Positions 45,722-56,026 of a stretch of 64,000 nucleotides of DNA are shown piece by piece. Source of the stretch: Luteimonas endophytica. Lineage in GTDB: Bacteria > Pseudomonadota > Gammaproteobacteria > Xanthomonadales > Xanthomonadaceae. The stretch spans positions 8,973 to 72,972 of the forward strand of contig NZ_JARXRM010000044.1 of the NCBI RefSeq assembly GCF_029887875.1, given 5' to 3'. Position 1 is the stretch's first letter, and each line of letters opens with the position of its first letter. The position numbers and the translations under genes were made by a program. The notes under the pieces are model-generated. The model was given only the letters and a program-made list of their open reading frames with translations, ran no database searches and was not told the origin of the DNA.

Positions 45722-46513
45722 ATGCTTCCGGCCATGCTCCAGCTCAATCTGCTGACCGCCAACATCCACATGGGCTTCACTGCGGGCAGGAGGCGCTTCG
45801 TGTTGCCGGAATTGCGCCAGGCGATTCGCGCCGTGGCGGCGGACATCGTGTTCCTGCAGGAAGTCATGGGGGCGCACAGCGGCCATGCCGGCCGCCAGCC
45901 GCGCTGGCCGGAGGTCCCGCACTACGAGTTCCTGGCCGACCAACTGTGGCCGCAGTTCGCCTATGGCCGCAACGCCGCCTATCCGGAGGGCCACCACGGC
46001 AACGCCCTGCTCTCCAAGTTCCCGATCGTGTCCGAGGTCAACCGCGACGTCTCGATCACTGGCGCGGAGGGGCGTGGCCTGCTGCACTGCGTGCTTCAGG
46101 TGCCCGGCACGGCCACCGCCGTGCACGCCATCTGCACCCACCTCGGTCTGCGCGAAGGCCACCGGCGGCGCCAGCTCGGACTGCTGTGCGAGGTGCTCGA
46201 GAGCGAGGTGCCGGCCGGCGCGCCGCTGCTGGTCGCCGGCGACTTCAACGACTGGCGGGCGCGCGGCCACGCGCTGCTCGAACGCTGCGGCCTGCGCGAG
46301 GCGCACCTGGAAACCCGCGGGCGACTGGCCCGCACCTTTCCGGTGCGCTGGCCGCTGCTGCCGCTCGACCGCATCTACGTGCGCAACGTGCAGGTGCACG
46401 AGGCCGTGGTGCTGGCCAAGCCCCCGTGGGCGCACCTGTCCGACCACGCCACCCTGGCGGCGAGCGTCGGCGTAGCGACGGACCCACGGAGCGGCGCGGA
46501 GCCCGGCCCGTGA
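45722..46513 (+). CDS. ybhP: endonuclease/exonuclease/phosphatase family protein (YbhP-like)
   Basis: This 263-aa metal-dependent phosphoesterase has LLTANIHMGFTAGRRRFVLP, the Glu in IVFLQEVMG, LLVAGDFNDW and the terminal SDHATL, the full catalytic set of the EEP fold. It heads a GTGA-overlapping operon with a cardiolipin synthase and a YbhN-like membrane protein, the same order as E. coli ybhP-clsB-ybhN. It may act on lipid head groups; function is unproven. Confidence 0.9.
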   Translation: MLPAMLQLNLLTANIHMGFTAGRRRFVLPELRQAIRAVAADIVFLQEVMGAHSGHAGRQPRWPEVPHYEFLADQLWPQFAYGRNAAYPEGHHGNALLSKFPIVSEVNRDVSITGAEGRGLLHCVLQVPGTATAVHAICTHLGLREGHRRRQLGLLCEVLESEVPAGAPLLVAGDFNDWRARGHALLERCGLREAHLETRGRLARTFPVRWPLLPLDRIYVRNVQVHEAVVLAKPPWAHLSDHATLAASVGVATDPRSGAEPGP

Positions 46514-47715
46514 GGCTCGGACGGGCGCGCGAACCATGGCGGCCCGGCAACCGCGTGCGGCTGCTCGAGAACGGCGAGGAGTTCTTCCCGCGCGCGTTCG
46601 AGGCGATCGCCGCGGCGCGGCGCGAGGTGCTGCTGGAGACGTTCATCCTGTTCGAGGACCGGGTCGGCCTGGAGCTGCGCGACCACCTCCTGGCCGCGGC
46701 GCGGCGCGGGGTGGTCATCGAGATGACCCTCGACGGCTACGGTTCGTACGGCCTTTCCGGGTCCTTCCTGGCGGAACTGGCCGCGGCCGGGGTGAAGTGC
46801 CGGCTGTTCGACCCGCGCCGCACCCTGTTCGGCATGCGCCTGAACGTGTTCCACAGGATGCACCGCAAGCTGCTGGTGGTCGACGGCGAGCGCGCGCTGG
46901 TCGGCGGCATCAACTACGGCTGCGATCACCTGGCGGACTCGGGGCCCGAGTCGAAGCAGGACTACGCGCTGGAGATCGAGGGTCCGCTGGTGGCCGACAT
47001 CCACGACTTCGTGGCCGGGGCGATGCACGGCCGCGATCGCGGCGATTCCTGGCGTCATCCGCCGGCGGCCGGCCGGGCCGCGGCGGGCGATGCCGAAGCC
47101 ATGTTCCTGGTCCGCGACAATGCCGGCAACTCGACCGCGATCGAGGACGCCTACCGCGCCGCGATCCGCGCCGCCGAACGCGACCTGATCATCGCCAACG
47201 CGTACTTCTTCCCCGGCTACGGCTTCATGCGCGACCTGCGCGACGCCGCGCGGCGCGGCGTACGGGTCTCGCTGATCGTCCAGGGCGAACCCGACATGCC
47301 CATCGCGCTGTCGGCCGCGCGCATGCTGTATCCGGACCTGGTCGGCGCCGGGGTCGAGATCTACGAGTACTGCAGGCGGCCGTTCCACGGCAAGGTGGCG
47401 CTGGTCGACGACGAATGGACGACGATCGGCTCGAGCAACCTCGACCCGCTGAGCCTGTCGCTGAACCTGGAGGCGAACGTGTTCGTTCGCGATCGCGGAC
47501 TGGCCCGGGACCTGCGCCGTCGCCTGGACGCGCTGCGCCGGCAGGACTGCCGGCGGGTCGAGGCGCGGTCGCTGCCGCGAAGCCGTCTCTGGCGCACCCT
47601 GATGGCACCGGTGCTCTACCACGCGCAGCGTCGGTTCCCGACATGGGCCGGGCTGCTGCCGGCGCACACGCCCCGGGTGGTGCTGGTGGCCGCGGACCCG
47701 GCGAGCGAAGCGTGA
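46510..47715 (+). CDS. clsB: cardiolipin synthase B
   Basis: This 401-aa phospholipase D superfamily enzyme has two HKD motifs: HRMHRKLLVVDGERALVGGI and FHGKVALVDDEWTTIGSSN. It transfers phosphatidyl groups to form cardiolipin (ClsB type, no N-terminal membrane helices). The GTG at 46510 overlaps the ybhP stop, and the end overlaps the ybhN start, both by four bases. Confidence 0.93.
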   Translation: MRLGRAREPWRPGNRVRLLENGEEFFPRAFEAIAAARREVLLETFILFEDRVGLELRDHLLAAARRGVVIEMTLDGYGSYGLSGSFLAELAAAGVKCRLFDPRRTLFGMRLNVFHRMHRKLLVVDGERALVGGINYGCDHLADSGPESKQDYALEIEGPLVADIHDFVAGAMHGRDRGDSWRHPPAAGRAAAGDAEAMFLVRDNAGNSTAIEDAYRAAIRAAERDLIIANAYFFPGYGFMRDLRDAARRGVRVSLIVQGEPDMPIALSAARMLYPDLVGAGVEIYEYCRRPFHGKVALVDDEWTTIGSSNLDPLSLSLNLEANVFVRDRGLARDLRRRLDALRRQDCRRVEARSLPRSRLWRTLMAPVLYHAQRRFPTWAGLLPAHTPRVVLVAADPASEA

Positions 47716-48719
47716 GCAGGACCGACGCGGCCGGTGCCTGGTCCCGGGTGCGCGGTGGCCTGGGCCGGGGATTCGCCCTGCTGCTGCTGGCGGCGGTGGC
47801 GTTCGCGCTGATCCGCTACGCCGGGGCGGTGGACTGGCGCGAGGTCGGCACCGCCGTGGCCGGCTACCCGCCCTCGCGGCTGGCGGCGGCAGCGGGGCTG
47901 GCGGTGGCGAGCTACCTGCTGTACGGCGCTTACGACCTGGCCGCACGCCGCTATGCCGGCCACGACCTCTCCACCGGTCGGGTGTTGCGGGCGGCGTTGA
48001 TCAGCTACGCGTTCAATCTCAACCTCGGCGCCCTGATCGGCGGTATCGGCTTCAGGGTCCGGATGTACCTGCGCGCGGGGGTCGATGGCGCCGTCATCGC
48101 CCGCGTCGTCGCCTTCAGCATCGTCTCCAACTGGCTCGGCTACGCGGCGCTCGCCGGGGCGCTGCTGGCGTTCCAGCCCGGAGCGCTGGCCGAGGCCGCC
48201 GGGGTGCCCGCGGCCTGGCTGCGCGCGGCGGGCGCGGCCGCCTTGGCGCTGGTGGCGGGGTATCTGGCGGCGTGTGCCGGCGCACGGCAGCGGGTGCTGC
48301 GGCTGCGCGGACACGCGTACCGGCTGCCGTCGCTTCCGCTGGCGCTGGCGCAGCTGGGGCTGTCCTCGCTCAACTGGCTGGCGATCTCCGCGATCGTGTT
48401 CGTGCTGCTGGGCGCCGAGGTGGCCTATCCCGTGGTGCTCGGCACGCTGCTGGCCGGTGCCGTGTTCGCCGCCCTGGTCCACGTCCCCGCCGGCCTGGGC
48501 GCGCTGGAAGCGACATTCCTCGCGCTGCTCGGCGCCCGCATCGGGCAGGAGCAGCTGATCGCCGCGCTGCTGGTCTATCGGGCCATCTACTACCTCGCAC
48601 CGCTGCTGTTCGCGGTGGTCGCCTACCTGGGGATCGAGGCCGGCGGCCTGCGTCTCGCCCGTGGACGCCAGGGCGGCGGCCGGGCACCGCCGGTCGGCCG
48701 GGCAGGCAACGGCCTCTAG
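47712..48719 (+). CDS. ybhN: YbhN/UPF0104 family membrane protein
   Basis: This 335-aa protein has about eight hydrophobic segments and the flippase-like domain related to lysylphosphatidylglycerol synthetase membrane regions (NLNLGALIGGIGFRVRMYLR, VHVPAGLGALEATFLALLG). The GTG start overlaps clsB, which fits a role with cardiolipin synthesis in the inner membrane. Confidence 0.9.
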   Translation: MSRTDAAGAWSRVRGGLGRGFALLLLAAVAFALIRYAGAVDWREVGTAVAGYPPSRLAAAAGLAVASYLLYGAYDLAARRYAGHDLSTGRVLRAALISYAFNLNLGALIGGIGFRVRMYLRAGVDGAVIARVVAFSIVSNWLGYAALAGALLAFQPGALAEAAGVPAAWLRAAGAAALALVAGYLAACAGARQRVLRLRGHAYRLPSLPLALAQLGLSSLNWLAISAIVFVLLGAEVAYPVVLGTLLAGAVFAALVHVPAGLGALEATFLALLGARIGQEQLIAALLVYRAIYYLAPLLFAVVAYLGIEAGGLRLARGRQGGGRAPPVGRAGNGL

Positions 48720-48762
48720 CGCCAGCGGCGATCGGCCGGTCCAGCCGCGGGCGGCAGCGGCT

Positions 48763-48849
48763 TGGTGCCCGGGGTCGGGATCGAACCGACACGGCCTTGC
48801 GGCCGAGGGATTTTAAGTCCCTTGCGTCTACCAGTTTCGCCACCCGGGC
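48763..48849 (-). tRNA. tRNA-Leu (TAA)
   Basis: This is an 87-nt class II tRNA with a long variable arm, acceptor GCCCGGG/CCCGGGC, anticodon loop CTTAAAA (TAA), T loop TTCGATC and encoded CCA. Confidence 0.96.
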
Positions 48850-48986
48850 GGGTGCTGCGCTAGCGTGCCCGAGCGCGGCGGCGGGTGGAACCCCGCCTGG
48901 CCCGCCCGCGTCCGCGGGGTCGGCCGCCCGCGCATGCCGTCAGGGGGCGCGAGAAGGCCCGCAAGGGGCCTTCGGCGCTGATCCGG

Positions 48987-49060
48987 TGGAGGCCTGGGTC
49001 GGAATCGAACCGGCGTACACGGCTTTGCAGGCCGCTGCATGACCACTCTGCCACCAGGCC
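48987..49060 (-). tRNA. tRNA-Cys (GCA)
   Basis: This 74-nt cloverleaf has acceptor GGCCTGG/CCAGGCC, anticodon loop CTGCAAA (GCA), T loop TTCGATT and encoded CCA. It lies downstream of tRNA-Gly on the same strand. Confidence 0.96.
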
Positions 49061-49113
49061 GGTGACGTCCAAACAGTCTATCGGAAATCGCCCGGCGGGC
49101 GCCGACAAAACAA

Positions 49114-49131
49114 AACCCCGCGAGCGGGGTT
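49114..49131 (-). terminator. rho-independent terminator after tRNA-Gly
   Basis: The AACCCCG-CGAG-CGGGGTT hairpin is followed on the minus strand by TGTTTTGT. It lies 13 bases past the tRNA-Gly 3' end, so tRNA-Cys downstream needs readthrough or its own promoter. Confidence 0.75.
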
Positions 49132-49144
49132 CTGTTGCGAAACC

Positions 49145-49855
<711 letters not shown>

Positions 49856-50196
49856 CCGGGGCTCGTCTTGCGCCTGCGAACCCGCGCCACCGGCCGCCTG
49901 GACTGGCGGACGCGCGCGCGCCGCAGCGGCACCGCCATTCTACGGCGCGTGCGCGGGGCCTGCAGGAACGCTCCTCGCGGATGCGGAGGCGCTCACGCCG
50001 CGCGTTCCCTACCGGGCGGGCCGTCAACGGCCCGGGCCACGCGGATCCGGCGCGCGGCTGCTCCGTACGAGCGGCCGACGGCCGCGAAGGCCGCGGGCAT
50101 GCCCGATGGTATCGGCGGGGAGCGCCGGTGCCCGCCAACCGCGCCGGCCTTCGCGTGCATGGCACGCTCCTACGGAAATGGGCGGCGCAGGTCGTC
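49856..50196. other. intergenic region with dispersed repeat copy 3
   Basis: This 341-base gap between uvrC and pgsA holds no convincing gene. It contains the 24-bp repeat at 50150-50173 (exact reverse complement of 25757-25780) and a related GAGCGGCCGACGGCCGCGAA unit near 50070. These may form hairpins that separate the uvrC and pgsA transcripts. Confidence 0.65.
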
Positions 50197-52047
50197 TCAG
50201 TCCGCGGCGTCGAGGCCGTGCAGGCTGGCATAGATGCGGCCGGCGAGCGCCGCGTTGATGCCCTCCACCTGGGCGATCTGCTCGGCGCTGGCGGCCTTGA
50301 GCCCGCCGAGGCCGCCGAAATGCCGCAGCAGGCTGCCACGCCGGCGCGGGCCGATCCCGGCGATGTCCTCCAGCCGGCTCACGGTGCGCGCCTTCTGGCG
50401 CCGCCCCCGGTGCCCGGTGATGGCGAAGCGGTGGGCCTCGTCGCGCACCTGCTGGACCAGCTGCAGCCCGGGCGCGTCCGGGCCCGGACGGAGCTCGCGG
50501 CCGTCCGGCAGCAGCAGGGCCTCGTGGCCGGCGCGGCGCGCCTCACCCTTGGCCACGCCGACCAGGGTCACCCCGCCGATCCCCAGCTCGCCCAGCACCG
50601 CGCGCGCCTGCGCCACCTGACCCGCGCCGCCGTCGATCAGCAGCAGGTCCGGCAGCACACCGCCCTGCTCCGCGGCGCGCCGGAAGCGCCGGGTCAGCGC
50701 CTGGTGCATGGCGGCGTAGTCGTCGCCGGGCGCCACGCCCGCGATGTTGTAGCGCCGGTACTGGGAACGCACCGGCCCCTCCGGGCCGAACACCACGCAC
50801 GAGGCCACGGTGGCTTCGCCCATGGTATGGCTGATGTCGAAGCACTCGATGCGCTGCGGGGCCTCCCCCAGCTCGAGCAGCGCCCGCAGCGCCTCCAGCC
50901 GTGCCGCCTGCGCCGACTGGCTGTCGATCCGGCTGGCCAGGGCCGCGGCGGCGTTGCGCCGCGCCAGGTCGACGTAGCTGGCACGCTCGCCGCGCACGCT
51001 GGCCCGCACCTGGACCCGCCGCCCGGCGGTCTGGGAGAGCGCCTGCTCGAGCAGGGCGGCGTCGTCGATGGCGCGGTCGAGGACGATCTCGCGCGGCGGC
51101 GGCTGCTCGGCGTAGTACTGCGAGACGAACGCCGAGAGCACCTCGGCGGGGTCCTCGCTGCCGCTGGTGCGCGGGAAGAAGGCGCGGGTGCCGAGGTTGC
51201 GGCCGTCGCGGAACGCCAGCAGCAGGACGCAGGCACTGCTGCCCTGCATCGCGCAGGCCAGTACGTCCAGGTCGGCGACCCGGCCGTCGACGTACTGGCG
51301 CGCCTGCAGGCCGCGGATCGAGGCGACCAGGTCGCGCAGCCGCGCCGCCTCCTCGAACTCCAGCCCGGCGCTGGCGCGCTCCATGGCGGCGTTGAGCTCG
51401 TCGGTCAGCTCGTCGCTGCGGCCGTCCAGGAACAGCGCCACGCGGTGAACCGAGGCGGCGTAGTCCGGGCCGGACACCAGCCCCACACACGGCGCGCTGC
51501 AGCGGCCGATCTGGTATTGCAGGCACGGCCGCGAACGGTTGCGGAACACGCTGTCCTCGCAGCTGCGCAGCCGGAACAGCTTGTGCATGACGTTGAGCGT
51601 CTCGCGCACGGTGCTGGCGCTGGGATAGGGACCGAAATAGCGCCCCGGGATGCCGCGCGCACCGCGGTGGAACGCGAGCCGGGGCCAGTCCTCCTGGGTC
51701 AGCAGCACGTAGGGATAGCTCTTGTCGTCGCGCAGCATCACGTTGTAGCGCGGCTTGAGCGACTTGATCAGCTGATTCTCGAGCAGCAGCGCCTCGACCT
51801 CGTTGCGGGTGACCGTCACCTCCATCGCCGCCACCTGCGCCAGCATCGCCATGATCCGGGTGGGCTTGGGCGAAGCGCTGAAGTAGTTGGCCACGCGCTT
51901 GCGCAGCGAGGCGGCCTTGCCCACGTAGAGCACCGCGCCGTCGGCCGCGAGCATCCGGTACACCCCCGGGGCGTTGCTCAGGCTGGCGACGAAGGCCTTG
52001 CCGTCGAACCCCTCCGGCGGCGGCATGCCATCGGTGGACGCGCTCAT
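50197..52047 (-). CDS. uvrC: excinuclease ABC subunit C
   Basis: UvrC (616 aa) makes both incisions in nucleotide excision repair. It has the N-terminal GIY-YIG nuclease (GVYRMLAADGAVLYVGKAAS), the Cys cluster region RPCLQYQIGRCSAPCVG, a UVR motif (GLEFEEAARLRDLVASIRGL), the RNase H-like C-terminal nuclease with LIDGGAGQ and HhH repeats (IAGIGPRRRGSLLRHFGG). The ATG at 52047 (MSASTDGMPPPEG) fits the family N-terminus. Confidence 0.97.
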   Translation of the reverse strand: MSASTDGMPPPEGFDGKAFVASLSNAPGVYRMLAADGAVLYVGKAASLRKRVANYFSASPKPTRIMAMLAQVAAMEVTVTRNEVEALLLENQLIKSLKPRYNVMLRDDKSYPYVLLTQEDWPRLAFHRGARGIPGRYFGPYPSASTVRETLNVMHKLFRLRSCEDSVFRNRSRPCLQYQIGRCSAPCVGLVSGPDYAASVHRVALFLDGRSDELTDELNAAMERASAGLEFEEAARLRDLVASIRGLQARQYVDGRVADLDVLACAMQGSSACVLLLAFRDGRNLGTRAFFPRTSGSEDPAEVLSAFVSQYYAEQPPPREIVLDRAIDDAALLEQALSQTAGRRVQVRASVRGERASYVDLARRNAAAALASRIDSQSAQAARLEALRALLELGEAPQRIECFDISHTMGEATVASCVVFGPEGPVRSQYRRYNIAGVAPGDDYAAMHQALTRRFRRAAEQGGVLPDLLLIDGGAGQVAQARAVLGELGIGGVTLVGVAKGEARRAGHEALLLPDGRELRPGPDAPGLQLVQQVRDEAHRFAITGHRGRRQKARTVSRLEDIAGIGPRRRGSLLRHFGGLGGLKAASAEQIAQVEGINAALAGRIYASLHGLDAAD

Positions 52048-52144
52048 GCGCCGGCACGCCGCAACGCGATGGCGGCCGCGACCGGCCGGCAATGCCGCCC
52101 GCGACGGCACCGCTGCCGGTGCTGGCGCGTCGCGCCCGGGCCCA

Positions 52145-53569
52145 TCATTCGCCGATCGGGATGTGGTGCAGGTCGCCGGTGGCCGTTTCCAGGCGCAGCA
52201 CCGCGTGGGCGTCGGTGTCGGCGATCCACACCACCCCGCCGGACACCACCAGCCCCGAGGGCGCGTGCAGCGGCCGCGGCAGCTCGAAACGGCTCAGCTC
52301 GCCGCCGCCCAGGCGCAGGACCCGCAGGCTGTCGTTGCCGCTGTCGGCGATCCACAGCCGCGGCGCGTCGGGATCCAGGGCGATCGCCTGCGGCTGCTGC
52401 AGCCGCGCGTCGATGCGCTTGCCGTCGGCGTGGCCGAATTCCCAGGCGCCCTGCCCGAGCAGGGTCTGCACCTGGCCGGTGCGGGCATTGACGCTGCGGA
52501 TCGCCGACCCGGCGGCATCGCAGACGTAGACCATCTGCTGCACCGCGGCCAGCGCCACCGGCTCGGCGAAGGCCGCCTCGGCGCCCTTGCCGTCGACCAG
52601 ATCGAGCGCCCCGGAGCCGGCCAGGCAGTGCAGTTGGTGGTTGCCCAGGTCGTAGCACCAGATGCGGTTGTCGCCGCTGGTGGCGACGAACAGCCGCCCG
52701 CCCGCCATCGCCACCGCGCGCGGCTGGTCCATCACCACCGCGCGGGGATCGCCCACGGTGCAATCGCCTGCGGTGCCGCGGCGGCCGGCGCCGAACACCG
52801 TATCGATGTCGCCGGTGCGCAGCTGGATCCTGCGCACCGCATGGTTGCCGCCGTCGGCCACGTACAGCAGGTCGCGCTCCACCGCGATGCCCTGGGGGCG
52901 GTTGAACGCAGCCAGTTCCATCGGGCCGTCGATGAAACCCGGACCGCCGCTGCCGAACTGGCGCAGCACCCTGCCGCCTTGGTCGCACTCGAGAATGCGG
53001 TGGTGATTGCTGTCGGCGACGTAGAGGTAGTTTCCCGAAAGCGCCAGGCCCACCGGAAAGCGCAGCGGCAGCGCCGGCTCGCCGGCGCGGCGCAGGACGA
53101 TGGGGCGCGGGTTGCGCGACTGCGGCACCAGGTCGGCCACCAGCGCACCGACCCGGGCGTCCAGCTCTCGCACCGGCCCGTCGCCGACCACCCGCTCGCG
53201 GACCCGGCCCTCGCCGTCGATCAGCACCACGGTGGGCCACGCCTCGATGCCGTAGTGCTGCCACATCGCCCAATCCGGATCGTGGGCGATGGGAAAATCG
53301 ATCTTCTGCCGTCGCAGCCGCTTTGCCACCCGGCGCGGGTCGCGCTCGTGCTCGAACTTGGGCAGGTGCACCGCCACCACGTTCAGGCGCTCGCCGTGGC
53401 GCGCGTGCAGATGGGCGAGGTCGTTCAGGCGCTGGCTGGACCAGGCCGAGCCGGCGTTGACGAAGGCGAGCGCGCAGACCTTGCCGCGCAGCTGCGCCAT
53501 GCGCAGCGGCTCGGTCAGGTTCAGCCAGTCCAGCGAGTCCGGAAACTCCGGGGCGATCTGCGCATCCAT
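52145..53569 (-). CDS. thioredoxin-fold/NHL-repeat protein
   Basis: The 474-aa protein combines an N-terminal thioredoxin-like domain (about residues 1-145, with the cis-Pro region IEAWPTVVLIDGEGRV) with a beta-propeller of NHL repeats, as in NHLRC2. Repeat examples are LALSGNYLYVADSNHHRILE and PQGIAVERDLLYVADGGNHA. The CxxC redox site is missing: the equivalent turn reads NAGSAWSSQRLN. It is therefore unlikely to be a disulfide oxidoreductase. It lies between uvrC and the phosphatase gene. Confidence 0.88.
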   Translation of the reverse strand: MDAQIAPEFPDSLDWLNLTEPLRMAQLRGKVCALAFVNAGSAWSSQRLNDLAHLHARHGERLNVVAVHLPKFEHERDPRRVAKRLRRQKIDFPIAHDPDWAMWQHYGIEAWPTVVLIDGEGRVRERVVGDGPVRELDARVGALVADLVPQSRNPRPIVLRRAGEPALPLRFPVGLALSGNYLYVADSNHHRILECDQGGRVLRQFGSGGPGFIDGPMELAAFNRPQGIAVERDLLYVADGGNHAVRRIQLRTGDIDTVFGAGRRGTAGDCTVGDPRAVVMDQPRAVAMAGGRLFVATSGDNRIWCYDLGNHQLHCLAGSGALDLVDGKGAEAAFAEPVALAAVQQMVYVCDAAGSAIRSVNARTGQVQTLLGQGAWEFGHADGKRIDARLQQPQAIALDPDAPRLWIADSGNDSLRVLRLGGGELSRFELPRPLHAPSGLVVSGGVVWIADTDAHAVLRLETATGDLHHIPIGE

Positions 53570-53608
53570 CGATTGGTCAGCCAGCGTCCTCTCCGGCCCG
53601 ATTATGCG

Positions 53609-54112
53609 TCAATCCCGCCCCCGGGATACGGCGGCGCCCCGCAGCCGCCGGACCGCCGCCCCGGCCGCGGCGTCCACCACCGACCAGACGTGCTCGAAAT
53701 GCTCCTCGCCGCCGGTGTAGGGGTCGGGGATCGCCCCGTCGCCTCCACCGAGATCGTGCCCCGACCAGCGCGTGAACAGATCGATCCGGGCGCCGCCGCC
53801 GTCCGGGCGCCGTGCCTGGACGTCGCGCAGGTTCTGCAGGTCGGCGCAGAGCAGCCAGTCGAAACGGCGGTAGTCGGCCGCCTGGAGCTGGCGGGCGCGC
53901 AGCCCGGCGATGTCCACGCCGTGGCGCGCCGCGGTGGCGATGGCGCGCCGATCGGGCGGCTCGCCCACGTGCCAGTCGCCGGTCCCCGCCGAATCGACCT
54001 GCACGTGCTCCAGGCCGGCACGCTGGAGACGCGCGCGCAGCGCGCCTTCGGCCATCGGCGAACGGCAGATGTTGCCCAGGCAGACCACCAGCAGCTGCAG
54101 CGGCTCAGCCAC
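53609..54112 (-). CDS. low-molecular-weight protein tyrosine phosphatase
   Basis: This 167-aa phosphatase has the P-loop [15 protein letters not shown] (Cys11-x5-Arg17-Ser18) and the general acid Asp in [15 protein letters not shown]. In capsule loci such enzymes dephosphorylate tyrosine kinases, but here it overlaps kdsB by eight bases within an LPS gene group. Cytoplasmic. Confidence 0.93.
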   Translation of the reverse strand: MAEPLQLLVVCLGNICRSPMAEGALRARLQRAGLEHVQVDSAGTGDWHVGEPPDRRAIATAARHGVDIAGLRARQLQAADYRRFDWLLCADLQNLRDVQARRPDGGGARIDLFTRWSGHDLGGGDGAIPDPYTGGEEHFEHVWSVVDAAAGAAVRRLRGAAVSRGRD

Positions 54113-54881
54113 CGGACCGTTCCAGCCTGGCCGCGGCGCGCTGCAGATCCTCGGGCGTGTCGACGCCGGGCGGGAACGGTTCCGGGGTCGGCGCCACCGC
54201 GATGCGGTGGCCGGCCTCGAGCGCGCGCAGCTGCTCCAGCGCCTCCAGTTGCTCGAGCCGCCCCGGCGGCAGCGCCGCGAACCGGCGCAGGAAGCCGGCG
54301 CGGTAGCCGTAGATGCCGATGTGGCGCCACCACTGCCCCTCGGCCGGCAGGCGGTCGCGGTCGGCGGCGAAGGCGTCGCGCGGCCACGGCACCGGCGCGC
54401 GGCTGAAGTAGATGGCGTCGCCGCTGGCGGCGCGTACCAGCTTCACGGTGTTGGGGTCGAACAGCTCCGCCGCATCCTCGATGGCGGCCGCCAGCGTGCT
54501 CATCGGCGCGCCGCTGCCCGCCACCAGCGCGGCCGCGGCGCGAATGCCCGCGGCCGGGGCGAACGGCTCGTCGCCCTGCAGGTTGACCACGATCGTGTCC
54601 GCGTCCCAGCCGGCGATGTCGGCGCATTCGGCCAGCCGGTCGGTGCCGGAACGGTGGCCGGTGCCGGTCATCGCCACCCGCACCGGCGCCGTCTCGAGCG
54701 CGGCGGCCACGCGCGCGTCGTCCGTGGCCACCCAGACCTCGCGCGCGCCGGCGGCCAGCGCGCGCCGCGCCACGTGCAGCACCAGCGGCTCGCCGCCCAG
54801 CGGACGCAACGGCTTGCCCGGCAGCCGGGTGGCGTCATGCCGGGCGGGGATGGCGACGACGAAATCGGGAACCGCGCTCAT
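54105..54881 (-). CDS. kdsB: 3-deoxy-manno-octulosonate cytidylyltransferase
   Basis: KdsB (258 aa) activates Kdo as CMP-Kdo for lipid A core synthesis. It has the nucleotidyltransferase N-terminus [20 protein letters not shown], the [10 protein letters not shown] region and [11 protein letters not shown]. Length is normal. It is 67 bases downstream of lpxK, both serving lipopolysaccharide synthesis. Confidence 0.96.
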   Translation of the reverse strand: MSAVPDFVVAIPARHDATRLPGKPLRPLGGEPLVLHVARRALAAGAREVWVATDDARVAAALETAPVRVAMTGTGHRSGTDRLAECADIAGWDADTIVVNLQGDEPFAPAAGIRAAAALVAGSGAPMSTLAAAIEDAAELFDPNTVKLVRAASGDAIYFSRAPVPWPRDAFAADRDRLPAEGQWWRHIGIYGYRAGFLRRFAALPPGRLEQLEALEQLRALEAGHRIAVAPTPEPFPPGVDTPEDLQRAAARLERSGG

Positions 54882-54948
54882 GCGCCGAATTCTCGCATGG
54901 CGCCGAAGGATGCGCGGGCGGCGCGGCGTCGCGTCTTCGTGGGGTGGA

Positions 54949-55947
54949 TCAAGGGCGGGCGAGGCGGTCGAGCAGCGCCACCCAGAACGCCTCGGGCAAC
55001 CGCGCGCTCACCGGCACGCTGAAATGCCGCGCAGTGGCGAACGGAAGGCATTTCACGGCGTCCTTCTCGGTCATCAGCACCGGCAGGTCGCTGCCGAAAC
55101 TCAGGTCCGCGGCGGTGTAGCGGTGATGGTCGGGGAAGGCATGCGGCACCACCGCGATGCCTTCCCCGCGCAGGGTCGCGAAGAAGCGCTCGGGATCGCC
55201 GATCCCCGCCACCGCGTGCACCCGTTGGCCGGCGAAGGCCGCCAGTGCGCAGGCGCGGCCCCCCAGCAGCGGCCGCGCACCGGCCACCGCGAGCCGCATC
55301 GGCCATTCCCCGAACCCGGCCTCGCCGGCGCCTTCGGCGCCGAGGTTGACCACGCGGTAGCGGTCCTTGCCGCCACGTCCGGCGGGTTCGCGCAGTGGCC
55401 CGGCCGGCAGCAGCAGCCCGTTGCCGTAGCGGCGGCGGCCGTCGACCACCTCGATCTCGATCTCGCGGCACAGGCGCAGATGCTGCAGGCCGTCGTCGCA
55501 GACCACCACGTCGCAGCCCGCCTGCGCCAGCGCCCGCGCGGCTGCGACCCGGTCGCGGTCGACGCGGACGGGGGCGCCGGTGCGGTGGGCGATCAGCACC
55601 GGCTCGTCGCCGCCCGTGGCCGGCTCGGTCTCCGCCTGGACCCAGAGCGCTCGCGACGCACCGGTCCGCCCGTAGCCACGACTGGCCACGCCGGGCCGGC
55701 GGCCGGCCTCGCGCAGGCGTTCCACCAGCTCGATCACCAGCGGCGTCTTCCCGCTCCCGCCGGCGATCAGGTTGCCGACCACGATCACGGGGCAGGCCGC
55801 CCCACGCCGGCGAAGCACGCCGCGGCGGTAGAGCCAGGCGCGCGCGGCCACCGCGCCGCCATACACGCCCGAGAGCATCCGCGCCGCCAGCGGCGGCGCG
55901 CCGCCGTCGAACCAGTACCCCGGCGGCTGCATCGGTTTGCGGCTCAT
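54949..55947 (-). CDS. lpxK: tetraacyldisaccharide 4'-kinase
   Basis: LpxK (332 aa) phosphorylates the lipid A precursor at the 4' position. It has an N-terminal membrane-associating region and the P-loop [30 protein letters not shown], and [15 protein letters not shown] 55947 ([13 protein letters not shown]) is the family start; the upstream frame overlaps msbA. The msbA-lpxK order is conserved in gammaproteobacteria. Confidence 0.96.
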   Translation of the reverse strand: MSRKPMQPPGYWFDGGAPPLAARMLSGVYGGAVAARAWLYRRGVLRRRGAACPVIVVGNLIAGGSGKTPLVIELVERLREAGRRPGVASRGYGRTGASRALWVQAETEPATGGDEPVLIAHRTGAPVRVDRDRVAAARALAQAGCDVVVCDDGLQHLRLCREIEIEVVDGRRRYGNGLLLPAGPLREPAGRGGKDRYRVVNLGAEGAGEAGFGEWPMRLAVAGARPLLGGRACALAAFAGQRVHAVAGIGDPERFFATLRGEGIAVVPHAFPDHHRYTAADLSFGSDLPVLMTEKDAVKCLPFATARHFSVPVSARLPEAFWVALLDRLARP

Positions 55948-56026
55948 GCCGGCCCGCCGCCGATGGCGGGCCGGCAGCCGGCTCGCGCCGGGGCCGCGAT
56001 GTCGCCGCCGCGGCCGACCGTGCGGA

